Positions 52,442 through 61,639 of a stretch of DNA of 64,000 nt are shown here, one piece after another (within the stretch, counting starts at the first letter, position 1; every line of letters starts with the position of its first letter). The translations under genes and the position numbers were made by a program. The DNA lies in NCBI RefSeq assembly GCF_002754375.1, contig NZ_PEFF01000001.1:806001-870000 (forward strand), read 5' to 3'. The stretch is from Variovorax sp. 54 (GTDB lineage Bacteria > Pseudomonadota > Gammaproteobacteria > Burkholderiales > Burkholderiaceae_C). The notes under the pieces are model-generated. The model saw only the letters and a program-made list of their open reading frames with translations, ran no database searches and had not been told where the DNA came from.

Positions 52442-52846
52442 TCAGGCCGCCGCCGCCCCGCGCTCGCTCGTGATCTCGGCACCTTCACGCATGGTCTTGG
52501 TGACCGGCGTGTTGGCCACCACCTCGAGCAATCGGCTCCACTGCGCATCGGTCAGCGGCCCGCTGGCATGCAGCACGCGGTGAATGTGCGCCTTGCCGTC
52601 CGCGTCCTTCGCGAAGCTCAGCTCGGCCTTGAACTCGCCGAGCTCCCAGCCCTTGCGCTGGGCATACATGCGCAGCGTGATCGCGGTACAGGCGGAGAGC
52701 GCGGCCAGGTAGTAGTCGTAGGGCGCCGGCCCCGCGCCCTGCCCGCCCAATGACGCCGGCTCGTCCGCCACGAGCTGGAACTTGCCGACCTGGATCCGGT
52801 GGTTGAAATTGACGTCGGTGGAAACGATCGATGCGGTGTGGCTCAT
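52442..52846 (-). CDS. OsmC/Ohr-family protein
   Basis: The 134-residue protein starts MSHTASIVSTDVNFNHRIQV. The family core GAGPAPYDYYLAALSACTAI carries the first conserved cysteine. The second position, usually CP in Ohr/OsmC, reads NTPVTKTMREG, so only one cysteine is left. It may be a YhfA-like member with altered or no peroxidase activity. The gene lies between two unrelated units and follows the LysR gene by 38 bases on the same strand. Confidence 0.88.
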   Translation of the reverse strand: MSHTASIVSTDVNFNHRIQVGKFQLVADEPASLGGQGAGPAPYDYYLAALSACTAITLRMYAQRKGWELGEFKAELSFAKDADGKAHIHRVLHASGPLTDAQWSRLLEVVANTPVTKTMREGAEITSERGAAAA

Positions 52847-52884
52847 GGGTGTACTCCTGTTGGCGATGAGGCATTCTGGCGCGC

Positions 52885-53814
52885 TCAGCGGTCCAGCACC
52901 GCGTGCGGCCAGCGCCCCGCGTCCACGCGCTCCTGCACCACGGCGCGCAGGATGTCGATGAGCACTTCGGTCGCGCGCGACGGCGGCCGGTCGGAGGCGC
53001 GGGCCAGCACGCGGCGCAGCCGCAGCCCCTCGATGGGAATCGCGACCAGCCGGCCGGCCTCGATCTCGTCCTGCACCACCGCCGCAAAGTGCACCGTGAG
53101 GCCCAGGCCTTCCTCCACCAGGCGGGCCGCCACGCTCAAGGTCTCGACCTCGACCACGGGGTTCAGCACCACGCCCGCGCGTGCCGCCGCCGCTTCCAGC
53201 TCGAGCCGCACGCCCGACTTGGACACGCCCGTCATCACCAGCGGCAGGCCGGCCAGCCGGGGCAGCTTGATCTTCGTCATGCGCAGCAGTCGCGCGTCGT
53301 CGGTGCGGCCGATGAGGCACAGCGATTCGGTCATGAGCGGCGTGGCCAACACGTTGGCCAGCTGCATCGGGCCGTTGAGGATCGCGACGTCGACGGCCCC
53401 CTGCTCCAGCATGCCCAGCAGCGACTGCGAAAAGCCTTCGACGATGCGCAGCCGCACATCGGGAAACTGCTCGCGCACCGCGCGCGCCAGCGGCACCGCA
53501 AGCAGCAGCGCGAGCGCGGGCGACAGGCCGATCGCCACCGGGCCGCGCGGATCGCGCTGGCGGGCCGTCATGTCCTGCTTCATCTGCTCGGCATAGCGCA
53601 GCAGGAACGACGCGCGCTCCATGAGGAACACGGCCTCTTCGGTCGGCGTTGCGCCGCGTGCGTGCCGCTCGAACAGGCGCACGCCCAGCTCTTCCTCGAG
53701 CAGGCGGATCTGCCGGCTGAGTGCCGGCTGCGCCACATGCAGCACGGCGGAGGCGCGGCCGTAGTGCTGCTGCGTGGCGAGCACCACGAAATACCGAAGC
53801 TGTCGGAGGTCCAT
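52885..53814 (-). CDS. LysR-type transcriptional regulator
   Basis: The 309-residue protein starts at MDLRQLRYFVVLATQQHYGR. The helix-turn-helix (RASAVLHVAQPALSRQIRLL, about 20-39) and the effector domain (GPVAIGLSPALALLLAVPLA onwards) are standard. A start eight codons upstream is open but less typical. It is divergent from the cupin gene at 54001 and the catabolic run behind it, so it should control that operon. It has the CatR/NAC-like start common among regulators of aromatic degradation. Confidence 0.93.
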   Translation of the reverse strand: MDLRQLRYFVVLATQQHYGRASAVLHVAQPALSRQIRLLEEELGVRLFERHARGATPTEEAVFLMERASFLLRYAEQMKQDMTARQRDPRGPVAIGLSPALALLLAVPLARAVREQFPDVRLRIVEGFSQSLLGMLEQGAVDVAILNGPMQLANVLATPLMTESLCLIGRTDDARLLRMTKIKLPRLAGLPLVMTGVSKSGVRLELEAAAARAGVVLNPVVEVETLSVAARLVEEGLGLTVHFAAVVQDEIEAGRLVAIPIEGLRLRRVLARASDRPPSRATEVLIDILRAVVQERVDAGRWPHAVLDR

Positions 53815-53867
53815 GCGGGGGTTCCAGGTCGTTGCCACAAGAGCGGCCGAGGGTCACCGGACGCCTC

Positions 53868-53882
53868 ATACCGAAATGTTAT
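53868..53882. promoter_or_regulatory. Candidate LysR box (AT-N11-AT)
   Basis: ATACCGAAATGTTAT fits the T-N11-A rule with partly symmetric ends. It sits 54 bases before the LysR start, in the gap between LysR and the cupin operon. Confidence 0.35.
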
Positions 53883-54000
53883 CGAATCGCTCGAAAAATG
53901 GTAATGGACGCATGAAAGACCGTTGCCTACAGTGGGCCTCGCAGAACGTAAACCGCTGCTTTTTCGACGACTCCGAACCTCATCGCATCAAGGAATAGAC

Positions 54001-54537
54001 ATGGACCCCACCCTCCAGGAAATGGAATCCACCCGCATCGCCCGCTGGGGCAAGGTCGCGCCCTACGGCGAGACCTTCATCGAGAGCCGGCTGCCGGGGA
54101 TGAAGAAGAACATCTACAAGATCATGAACCGCGGCGTGCTGGAGAACAAAGGCGTCCAGCCGGCAATTCCAGGCAACCACCGCTTCGGCGTGACCTTCAT
54201 CGAAATCCCGGTTGGCCAGGGTGCCAGCCTTCACGCACACAAGACCGAGGAAGTCTTCTGTCCGCTGAACGGGCAGATGGAGGTCATCTGGGGCGAGAAG
54301 GGCCAGTACTCCGTGATGCTCAACCAGTGGGACGTGATCTCGTGCCCGATCGGCGTGATGCGCGGTTTCCGCAATCCGAACGATCACGCGCTGGTGGTGT
54401 ACTCGGTCGTCGGTGGAACCGACGAAGAATGCGGGCGCATCGCCTGGCACGAAGATGTCGTCAGGGCTGCAGAGGCCACCGGCCTGGTCTACGGAACCGA
54501 CGGCTACATCAAGGAGACGGCGTCAGAACGAAAGTAG
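54001..54537 (+). CDS. Cupin-domain protein
   Basis: The 178-residue protein has AAGGA seven bases before the ATG. A single cupin barrel covers about 60-150, with motif 1-like GQGASLHAHKTEEVFCPLNG (two histidines and a glutamate as metal ligands) and a second motif around DVISCPIGVMRGFRNPNDHA. Such proteins act as dioxygenases, isomerases or ligand binders. It is first in the plus-strand catabolic run, so it may be an early ring-modifying or decarboxylating step. The exact role is unknown. Confidence 0.85.
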   Translation: MDPTLQEMESTRIARWGKVAPYGETFIESRLPGMKKNIYKIMNRGVLENKGVQPAIPGNHRFGVTFIEIPVGQGASLHAHKTEEVFCPLNGQMEVIWGEKGQYSVMLNQWDVISCPIGVMRGFRNPNDHALVVYSVVGGTDEECGRIAWHEDVVRAAEATGLVYGTDGYIKETASERK

Positions 54538-54598
54538 TCGCCGCGCCGACCGCCCAAACTGCGCAAGGCTCACAGGCACCACCCGAGGAGACAAAAAA

Positions 54599-55633
54599 AT
54601 GACGATTCCCCACGACTTTCAGGCCGCACGCCGCATGCCGGCATGCGGTGTGGCACACGGCATGAGCCGGCGACACGCCCTCGTCGCGACGCTCGCGGCG
54701 CTGGGCGCCGGCCTTGTCCGCGCCCAGCCGGCCTGGAGCCCCAAGGGCCCCGTGCGCATCGTCGTTCCCTTCGCCGCCGGCGGCACCTCGGACATCATCG
54801 CGCGCATCGTGGGCGTGCGGTTCGCGCAAGCGCTGGGCCAGCCCGTGCTCGTCGACAACCGCGTGGGCGCCGGCGGCAACATCGGCATCGCCTCGGTGGC
54901 GCGCGCCGCGCCCGACGGCCAGACGCTGCTGCTCGTGTCGTCCGCCTTCGTGACCAACCCGGCCCTGTTTGCCGACAAGCCCCCTTACGACCCGCTGCGC
55001 CAGTTCGCACCGGTGTCGCTCGCCGTCAGCTCACCCGACGTGATCGTGGTGCCGGCCAAGAGCCCGCTCACCAGCCTGTCGGCACTGATCGACGCCGCCA
55101 AACGCCGACCGGGTGCGCTCACGTACTCGACGCCCGGCAAGGGCAACAGCGTGCACCTGGGTGGCGAGTTGCTCTGGCAGCGCGCCGGCATCGAGCTGCT
55201 GCACGTGCCCTACAACGGCGCGGCCCCGGCCGTGCAGGCGGTGCTCGGCGGACAGGTTGATTGCGCACTGACCGCATTGCCCGCCGCCAAGGCCCACATC
55301 GCGGCGGGCACGCTGCGGGTGCTGGCCGTCGGCAGCCGCGCACGCTGGGCCGAGTTGCCGCAGGTGCCGACGGTGGCGGAGTCGGGCTTTGCCGGCTACC
55401 GCTCCGAGACCATGCAGGCGTTGTTCGCACCGGCGGGCACGCCCGTCGCCGCCATCGAGCGACTGCACACCGAGGTGCGGCGCATCCTGGCGCTCGACGA
55501 CGTGCAGCGCCAGACCCGCGAGCTCGGCTTCGAGACGGTCGCGAGCCTGCCCACCGATCTCGCTGCGCGCGTCGCCGAAGACGTGCCGCGCTGGACCGCC
55601 GTCGCCACCCGCGCGCGCATCCGCGCCGACTAG
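54599..55633 (+). CDS. Bug-family (TTT) periplasmic solute-binding receptor
   Basis: The frame has 344 residues from the ATG at 54599 (GAGGAG upstream). A start at MSRRHALVATLAALGAGLVR (54662) would give a tighter twin-arginine-like signal. Family stretches: VRIVVPFAAGGTSDIIARIV, GKGNSVHLGGELLW, HVPYNGAAPA and LPQVPTVAESG. It lies between the cupin and dioxygenase genes, which suggests that it takes up the aromatic or ring-derived acid they handle. Confidence 0.92.
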   Translation: MTIPHDFQAARRMPACGVAHGMSRRHALVATLAALGAGLVRAQPAWSPKGPVRIVVPFAAGGTSDIIARIVGVRFAQALGQPVLVDNRVGAGGNIGIASVARAAPDGQTLLLVSSAFVTNPALFADKPPYDPLRQFAPVSLAVSSPDVIVVPAKSPLTSLSALIDAAKRRPGALTYSTPGKGNSVHLGGELLWQRAGIELLHVPYNGAAPAVQAVLGGQVDCALTALPAAKAHIAAGTLRVLAVGSRARWAELPQVPTVAESGFAGYRSETMQALFAPAGTPVAAIERLHTEVRRILALDDVQRQTRELGFETVASLPTDLAARVAEDVPRWTAVATRARIRAD

Positions 55634-55723
55634 CGGCCTCACGCCCCTTCAGCCACAGCGGTGCGCCATGCGTGCCGGGCGGCGCCGTGCCGATTTCGTT
55701 TTCTCCACTCTCCAGGACTTCCC

Positions 55724-56644
55724 ATGATTTCTGTCGCCGAGACCCCCACGGACACCGGGGCACCGACCGCCCAGCGCTCGATTCCCGCCAACGCCGAAGC
55801 GCTGCTGCAGGCCGTGCTGGACGCCAATCAGGGCACACGCGACGCACGCACCCGCACCGTGCTCGACGCGATGATCCGGCACCTGCACGCCTTCGCCACG
55901 GAAGTGACGCTGACCTACGAAGAGCTCTTCAAGGGCCTGGACTTCATGGTCCGCATCGGCCAGGCCACGGGCCCGCGCAAGCACGAAGGCATCCTGCTCG
56001 CCGACATTCTCGGCATGGCCACGCTGGTGCTGCTGATGGACGCCAAGGCCGTGCTGGCCGCGGGCGGCACCGAGCCGGCACTCATCGGCCCCTTCTGGCG
56101 CGCGAACCAGCCGGTGCGGCCCAACGGCGTGCGCATCGCGACCGACGACACGCCCGGCGAAACGCTGCACGTGAAAGGCCGCGTGCTGTCGCTGGACGGC
56201 ACGCCCATTGCCGGCGCCCGCATCGAGACCTGGCAGGCGGCGCCCAGTGGCCTGTACGAGAACCAGGACCCTGAGCAGGAAGACATGAACCTGCGCGCCG
56301 TCTTCGAGACCGACGCCGACGGCCGCTTCTGGTTCGAGAGCGTGCAGCCCTCGGGCTATGGCGTGCCCACCGACGGCCCCTGCGGCGAACTGCTGGCGCT
56401 GCAGAACCGCAGCCACATGCGCCCGGCGCACCTGCACTTCATCGCCATCGCGCCCGGGCACAAGGTGCTGACGACGCAGATCTTCGATGCACGCGATCCG
56501 TACGCCTACAGCGATGCGGCCTTCGGCGCGGTCGGGTCGCTGCTGCGCGATTTCGAACCCGACAGCGCGGGCCACTTCCACCTCGACTTCGAGCTGCGGC
56601 TGGAGCCCGGCGAAACGCGCCTGCCCACGCCGCCGCTGCCCTGA
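55724..56644 (+). CDS. Intradiol ring-cleavage dioxygenase (hydroxyquinol 1,2-dioxygenase-like)
   Basis: The 306-residue protein has an N-terminal helical dimerisation part (EVTLTYEELFKGLDFMVRIG) and the catalytic beta-sandwich. All four iron(III) ligands are visible: Tyr178 (GLYENQD), Tyr212 (SGYGVPTDG), His236 and His238 (RPAHLHFIAI). Length and layout match hydroxyquinol/catechol 1,2-dioxygenases, which open catechol-type rings between the hydroxyls to give muconates or maleylacetate. In this run it is the central ring-opening step. No maleylacetate reductase is seen nearby. The next gene is an MDR reductase of another type. Confidence 0.92.
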   Translation: MISVAETPTDTGAPTAQRSIPANAEALLQAVLDANQGTRDARTRTVLDAMIRHLHAFATEVTLTYEELFKGLDFMVRIGQATGPRKHEGILLADILGMATLVLLMDAKAVLAAGGTEPALIGPFWRANQPVRPNGVRIATDDTPGETLHVKGRVLSLDGTPIAGARIETWQAAPSGLYENQDPEQEDMNLRAVFETDADGRFWFESVQPSGYGVPTDGPCGELLALQNRSHMRPAHLHFIAIAPGHKVLTTQIFDARDPYAYSDAAFGAVGSLLRDFEPDSAGHFHLDFELRLEPGETRLPTPPLP

Positions 56645-56701
56645 ACGACCACACACACACGCATTTCCCTCCCTCCACTTCACACCACGAGACATCGCAC
56701 C

Positions 56702-57691
56702 ATGAGCACACCACCGCGCGCCCTTCGCCTCAGCGCCAAGGCCCCGAGCCCCGAGGCACTGAACCCCGACCTGGTCGACATCGCACAGCCCGAAACCCCG
56801 GCCGGCTGCGCCATCGTCGAAGTCCTTGCCGCGGCGATCAACCCGAGCGACGTCAAGGCGGCGTTGGGCCTGATGCCGTATGCCATCTGGCCCCGCACGC
56901 CGGGTCGCGACTACGCCGGGCGCGTCGTCGCCGGCCCGTCGGAATGGATCGGCCGCGCCGTGTGGGGCACCGGCGGCGACCTGGGCATCACGCGCGACGG
57001 CACGCATGCGCGCTACCTCGTGCTGCCCGTGGCGGCGCTCGTCGCCAAGCCCGAACGCATCGCCATGGCCTCGGCGGCCACGGTGGGCGTGCCCTTCGTG
57101 ACGGCGTACGAAGGGCTGCGCCGGGCCCACCTCGCGGGCCCCGGCCAGACCGTGCTGGTGCTGGGCTCGAACGGCAAGGTCGGCCAGGCCACCGTGCAGC
57201 TGGCCACGCGTGCCGGCGCACGTGTGATCGGCGTCGAACGCGGCGCCACCCGGTACACAGGCCATGCCAGCGCGCAGGTCGAGGTGATCGACGGCACGCG
57301 CGACGACATTGCGCAAACCGTTCTGTCGATGACCAACGGCCAGGGCGTGGACATTGCCTACAACACCGTCGGCTCGCCGTACTTCGCGGCAGCGCTTGCG
57401 TCGCTCAAGGTCGGTGGCACGCAGATCCTGATCTCCACACCCGACCGCAACGTGCCCTTCGACATCATGGCGTTCTACCGCCGCGACCTGCACATGCTCG
57501 GCGTCGACAGCCTGAAGCTCACGGCCAGCCAATGCGCGGACGTGTTCCGCACGCTGCTGCCCGGCTTCGAGGACGGCAGCCTGCAGGGCTTCGACGTGAA
57601 CGACGGCTCGGTGCTGCCGCTGGACCGCGCGCGCCAGGCCTACCTGCAGGTGCTCGAAGGCTCGATGGAGCGGCTGGTTCTGGCGCCCTGA
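56702..57691 (+). CDS. MDR-family NAD(P)H reductase (quinone oxidoreductase-like)
   Basis: The 329-residue protein has the GroES-like N-terminal fold (AAAINPSDVKAALGLMPYAI, TPGRDYAGRVVAG) and a nucleotide-binding region with VLVLGSNGKVGQATVQLATR at about 150-168. There is no zinc-binding cysteine set, so it is of the quinone-reductase/enoyl-reductase branch. It probably reduces an unsaturated or quinone intermediate of the dioxygenase pathway (inference). It starts 57 bases after the dioxygenase stop. Confidence 0.88.
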   Translation: MSTPPRALRLSAKAPSPEALNPDLVDIAQPETPAGCAIVEVLAAAINPSDVKAALGLMPYAIWPRTPGRDYAGRVVAGPSEWIGRAVWGTGGDLGITRDGTHARYLVLPVAALVAKPERIAMASAATVGVPFVTAYEGLRRAHLAGPGQTVLVLGSNGKVGQATVQLATRAGARVIGVERGATRYTGHASAQVEVIDGTRDDIAQTVLSMTNGQGVDIAYNTVGSPYFAAALASLKVGGTQILISTPDRNVPFDIMAFYRRDLHMLGVDSLKLTASQCADVFRTLLPGFEDGSLQGFDVNDGSVLPLDRARQAYLQVLEGSMERLVLAP

Positions 57692-57728
57692 GCGCCCGCG
57701 GGGCGCCCTGCCCCGCGCATCACTTCGG

Positions 57729-57748
57729 GGCCTGCCCGCAGGCAGGCC
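57729..57748 (+). other. Intercistronic hairpin
   Basis: GGCCTGCC and GGCAGGCC (57729-57736, 57741-57748) pair perfectly around CGCA, just before the next Bug gene. Another stem (GCGCCC-GCG-GGGCGC, 57692-57706) lies beside the previous stop. Together they may lower read-through or stabilise upstream mRNA. Confidence 0.45.
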
Positions 57749-57776
57749 CTTCCCCACGAACAACAAGGAGACAACG

Positions 57777-58763
57777 ATGGACATTCATCGCAGGACATTG
57801 CTTCGCCTCACGGCAGCCGCAGGCGGCATCGCCGGCCTTCCCGCCACGCTCTTCGCGCAGCCCGCCTACCCGAGCCAGCCGGTGAAGCTGGTCATTCCCT
57901 TCACCGCCGGATCGACCACCGACGTGGTGGGCCGCATCGTCGGCGAACGGCTGCAGCAGTACCTCGGCCAGCCCTGCGTGGTCGACAACCGGCCCGGCGC
58001 GGGCGGCACGCTCGGTGCCAGCGCGGTGCTCAATGCCGCGGCCGACGGCCACACGGTGCTCATCCACTCGACCGGCCACGTGGCCAACGCCGCGCTCTAC
58101 CCCGGGCTCAAGTACGACACGCTGAACGACTTCACGCCGGTCACCATGCTGGCGTCGATGCCCAACGTGCTGGTCGTTCCCCCGGACCGCGGCTTCACTT
58201 CGCTGCAGGACCTCGTGCGCAAGGTGAAGGCCGGCCCGCAGAAGTTCGTGTACGGCTCGTCGGGCAGCGGCAGCGCCTCGCACATCGCAGGCGAGAAGTT
58301 CCGCATCGCGACCGACATCGAGGTCGCGCACATCCCGTACCGCGGCACGCCGCAGGCGCTCACCGACCTCATGGGCGGGCGGCTCGACTGGTTCCTGGCG
58401 CCGCTGGCGCTGGCCGCCCCGCTGGTGCAAAGCGGCAAGCTCGCCGCGCTGGCCATCGGCGCACCACGGCGCTCGCCGCTGCTGCCGCAGGTGCCGACCA
58501 CCGCCGAAAGCGGCTTCGGCGATGCGGACCACCGCTTCTGGGTCGGCATGTTCGTGGCGGCGAAGACGCCGACGCACACCGTCGCGCGCCTGCATGCCGA
58601 GACCGTGCGTGCGCTGAAGACCGACGAGGTGCGCGCGCGCCTGGACAAGCTCGGCGCCGACGCCGCACCGATGCCGCAGCAGGCCTTCGCGCAGCAGGTG
58701 CGCGAAGAGATCGTGGCGACCACCGCGCTCATCCGCCGCGCCGGCATCCGCATCGACAGCTGA
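57777..58763 (+). CDS. Bug-family (TTT) periplasmic solute-binding receptor
   Basis: A 328-residue receptor with AAGGAG seven bases before the start and a twin-arginine-like signal (MDIHRRTLLRLTAAAGGIAG). It has the family stretches YPSQPVKLVIPFTAGSTTDV, GSGSASHIAGEKF, HIPYRGTPQA and LPQVPTTAESG. It is the second Bug receptor of this run, after the one at 54599, and precedes a porin that could admit the same solute. Confidence 0.92.
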   Translation: MDIHRRTLLRLTAAAGGIAGLPATLFAQPAYPSQPVKLVIPFTAGSTTDVVGRIVGERLQQYLGQPCVVDNRPGAGGTLGASAVLNAAADGHTVLIHSTGHVANAALYPGLKYDTLNDFTPVTMLASMPNVLVVPPDRGFTSLQDLVRKVKAGPQKFVYGSSGSGSASHIAGEKFRIATDIEVAHIPYRGTPQALTDLMGGRLDWFLAPLALAAPLVQSGKLAALAIGAPRRSPLLPQVPTTAESGFGDADHRFWVGMFVAAKTPTHTVARLHAETVRALKTDEVRARLDKLGADAAPMPQQAFAQQVREEIVATTALIRRAGIRIDS

Positions 58764-58797
58764 CCACCCATCGACCGCTCCGCCTCGAAAGAAAAAC

Positions 58798-59820
58798 ATG
58801 AGACAAGCACACAAACTTCTGCTGGCGCTCGCAGCCACCGGTGCACTCGGCGCTGCGCACGGCCAATCGTCCGTGACGGTGTTCGGCAGCATCGACCTCA
58901 ACTTCACCTACTCGAAGGCGGGCAACGCCTCGACCAAGGCCATGGACCAGGGCGGCTACCTGCTGCCCAGCCGCCTGGGCTTTCGCGGCGTGGAAGACCT
59001 GGGCGGCGGACTCGCGGCCGGCTTCTGGCTCGAGACCGCCGTGCTGCCCGACACCGGCGAAACGCAAGGCGGCTTCGGCCGACGCTCCACGGTGAGCCTG
59101 ATGAGCAAGGACCTCGGCGAGCTGCGCCTGGGCCGCGACTACACGCCCACGTTCTGGAACGTGTCGAGCTTCTCGCCCTTCGGCACGGTCGGCGTGGGCG
59201 GCAGCAGCAACATCGTCGAAGGCTGGCCGCTCGGCCTCGGGCGTGCGCGCACGCAGGCCCGCGCCAGCAACTCGGCCGGCTACTTCCTGCCGCGCGGGCT
59301 TGGCGGCCTGTACGGACAGTTCATGTTCGCGGCGGCCGAAGGCGCAGAGGGCGCCGGTTACCGGGGCGGACGGCTGGGCTACGAGTCGGGTCCAGTCAAC
59401 GTGGCGGCCGCCTACGGTCTGACCGCCATCGGCCCCGACGACTACCGCACGGTGACCGTCGGCGGCAGCTACGACTTCGGCGTGGTCAAGGTCTATGCCA
59501 ACTACCTGCGCCATCGGCTGGCACGCGAGCGGCAGACGAACACGCTGATCGGTGCGTCGGTTCCCATCGGCGCGGGTCAGATCCGCGTGTCGTTCGCACG
59601 CTCCGAGCGTTCCGGCCCCGGCCTCGAGACCGACGGCACCGCGCGCCAGTTCGCCATCGGCTACGCGCACCACCTGAGCAAGCGCACCACGCTGTACAGC
59701 GCCTATTCGCGCATCAGCAACCGCGGCAATGCCGCCTACGTGGTGGCCGATTCGTCGTCCGCCGGCGTGGCAGGCCGGCGCTCGTCGGGCCTGCAACTCG
59801 GTGTGAACCATGCCTTCTGA
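58798..59820 (+). CDS. General porin (Porin_4-type)
   Basis: The 340-residue protein has a signal ending GAAHGQ and the betaproteobacterial porin start SSVTVFGSIDLNFTYSK. Later features are GFRGVEDLGGGLAAGFWLET, GRRSTVSLMSKDLGELRLGR and a terminal aromatic residue in LGVNHAF. It forms a trimeric outer-membrane channel. Being inside the catabolic run, it probably serves substrate entry for that pathway. Confidence 0.92.
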   Translation: MRQAHKLLLALAATGALGAAHGQSSVTVFGSIDLNFTYSKAGNASTKAMDQGGYLLPSRLGFRGVEDLGGGLAAGFWLETAVLPDTGETQGGFGRRSTVSLMSKDLGELRLGRDYTPTFWNVSSFSPFGTVGVGGSSNIVEGWPLGLGRARTQARASNSAGYFLPRGLGGLYGQFMFAAAEGAEGAGYRGGRLGYESGPVNVAAAYGLTAIGPDDYRTVTVGGSYDFGVVKVYANYLRHRLARERQTNTLIGASVPIGAGQIRVSFARSERSGPGLETDGTARQFAIGYAHHLSKRTTLYSAYSRISNRGNAAYVVADSSSAGVAGRRSSGLQLGVNHAF

Positions 59821-59829
59821 GCGCAGCCC

Positions 59830-61605
59830 ATGAACCGACCGATCCGACAACGGCTCGTCGCGGCCGCCGCTGCGGCGCTCGCGCTGATGTGGCTGCCCGC
59901 GGCGCAGGCTGCAGACACTCTGCTGCTCAACGGCGAACTCCTCACGATAGACCCCGCCAAGCCCCGCGCACAGGCGCTCGCGGTGCGCGGCAACCGCATC
60001 GTCGCGGTCGGCTCGAACGCTGCCATCCGCAAGCTGCGCACCGCGCACACCCGCGTCATCGACCTGGGTGGCAAGACGGTGGTGCCCGGGCTCATCGATG
60101 CGCACATCCACGCCATCCGCGGCGGCCAGGGCTTCACCTTCGAGAGCTACTGGTATGAGCAGACCACGCTGTCCGGCGCGCTCGACCAGCTCGCGCAAGA
60201 GGCGACGAAGCGCGGGCCCGGCCGATGGGTTGCGGTGATGGGCGCGTGGCATCCGGCGCAATTCGCCGAGCAACGCGCGCCGACGCCGCAGGACCTGAGC
60301 ACCGCCCTGCCGCACAACCCGGCCTACGTGCAGTACCTGTACGACTACGCTGTCGTCAACAACCAGGCGATCGACGTGCTGGGGCTGGACACCGGCGCTA
60401 CGCTGCCGCCCGGCATCACGATCGAACGGGATGCGCAAGGCCGAGCCACCGGCAAGCTGTTCGGCGGCATCGGACCTTTCTCCGCCTTGTTCGCGCGCAT
60501 CAGCGCGCGCCCCGAAGCCGAGAACCGCGCCAGCCTGCAGGCCTTCTTCCGCGAACTCAACCGCCTGGGCGTGACCGGCGTCGTCGATCCGGCCGCGGGC
60601 GACCACGCCATCTACAGCCCGCTGTTCACGCTGTGGCGCGACAAGGCGCTGACCGTGCGCGTCGCCTACCGCGCCTCGGCCCTCGCGCCCGGCAACGAGA
60701 CCGCCTGGTTCCAGACCAGCCTGGCCTACCTGCCGCCGCTGTTCGGCGACGACATGCTGCGCTTTCTCGGCGTGGGCGAAGTGCTGGCCTTCGGCATGAA
60801 CGACGGCGTGCGCATGAGCGCGGGCTTCAATCCGCCGCAATCCGCCCGCGACGAGCTGGCGCAGGCTGCGCTGTTCGCGGCCGAGCGCCGCTATCCGCTG
60901 GAGATCCACGCCTACACCGAAGACGGCGCGAAGGCCATCCTCGATGTGCTCGAGAAGGTGGCGCAGACGCGGCCCTTCAAGGACCTGCGCTGGGCCCTCA
61001 CGCACATCAACACAGGCTCCGAACAGACCTTCGAACGCATGCGCAAGCTGGGCCTGGCGTACACGGTGCAGATGGGCCCGTACTTCGAGGCACCGGCGAT
61101 CCAAGAGGCCCATGGCGCCGAGGCCGCGCAGGCCTCGCCACCCACGCGCCTGGCACTGCAAAAGGGCCTGATGGTGGCCGGCGGCACCGACTCCACGCGC
61201 GTCGGCGTGATCAACGTGTGGCGCGCCATCGAGTACCACGTGACGGGCCGCGCCGTCGGCGGCGCTGTGCAGCGCCGTGTCGACCACCTGCTCACGCGTG
61301 AGGAAGCCTTGCGGCTGTACACGGCCAACGCCGCGTGGCTCACCTTCAGCGAGCCGCATCGCGGTTCGTTGACGGTGGGCAAGCTCGCGGACTTCGCGGT
61401 GCTCGATGCGCCCTTCCTCACGGTGGCGGCCGACGAGATCCACACGATCCGTTCCGTGCTGACCTTCGTCGACGGCAAGCCCGTGCATGTGGCGCAGCGC
61501 CACGGTGCCGCGTTGCCGCCGCGCACCGATGCCAGCGTGCTCAAGACTATCGGCCACATGCATGACCACGGCGACGACGCCGACAGCGCGCCGCCTCGCC
61601 ATTGA
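59830..61605 (+). CDS. YtcJ-like exported metal-dependent amidohydrolase
   Basis: The 591-residue protein has a signal peptide (ALALMWLPAAQAADT), so it is periplasmic. The amidohydrolase_3 domain shows HIH in PGLIDAHIHAIRGG, histidines in LEIHAYTEDGAKA and LTHINTGSEQ, and the aspartate in AGGTDSTRVG. It is ten bases downstream of the porin stop, so it is the last gene of the run. It may release the aromatic or acid substrate from an amide before uptake by the Bug receptors (inference). Confidence 0.9.
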   Translation: MNRPIRQRLVAAAAAALALMWLPAAQAADTLLLNGELLTIDPAKPRAQALAVRGNRIVAVGSNAAIRKLRTAHTRVIDLGGKTVVPGLIDAHIHAIRGGQGFTFESYWYEQTTLSGALDQLAQEATKRGPGRWVAVMGAWHPAQFAEQRAPTPQDLSTALPHNPAYVQYLYDYAVVNNQAIDVLGLDTGATLPPGITIERDAQGRATGKLFGGIGPFSALFARISARPEAENRASLQAFFRELNRLGVTGVVDPAAGDHAIYSPLFTLWRDKALTVRVAYRASALAPGNETAWFQTSLAYLPPLFGDDMLRFLGVGEVLAFGMNDGVRMSAGFNPPQSARDELAQAALFAAERRYPLEIHAYTEDGAKAILDVLEKVAQTRPFKDLRWALTHINTGSEQTFERMRKLGLAYTVQMGPYFEAPAIQEAHGAEAAQASPPTRLALQKGLMVAGGTDSTRVGVINVWRAIEYHVTGRAVGGAVQRRVDHLLTREEALRLYTANAAWLTFSEPHRGSLTVGKLADFAVLDAPFLTVAADEIHTIRSVLTFVDGKPVHVAQRHGAALPPRTDASVLKTIGHMHDHGDDADSAPPRH

Positions 61606-61639
61606 CCGGTTGCCGTCGGAGCGCATGGCCGGCCGCGTC

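Noticed and set aside
55649..57784. Minus-strand open frame of 711 codons opposite the dioxygenase and MDR genes
   Set aside because: It has no recognisable features, and the opposite strand carries iron ligands and nucleotide-binding motifs in frame.
58729..61626. Minus-strand open frame of 965 codons opposite the porin and YtcJ genes
   Set aside because: It is antisense to two genes with complete family motifs, and its composition is that of a shadow frame.
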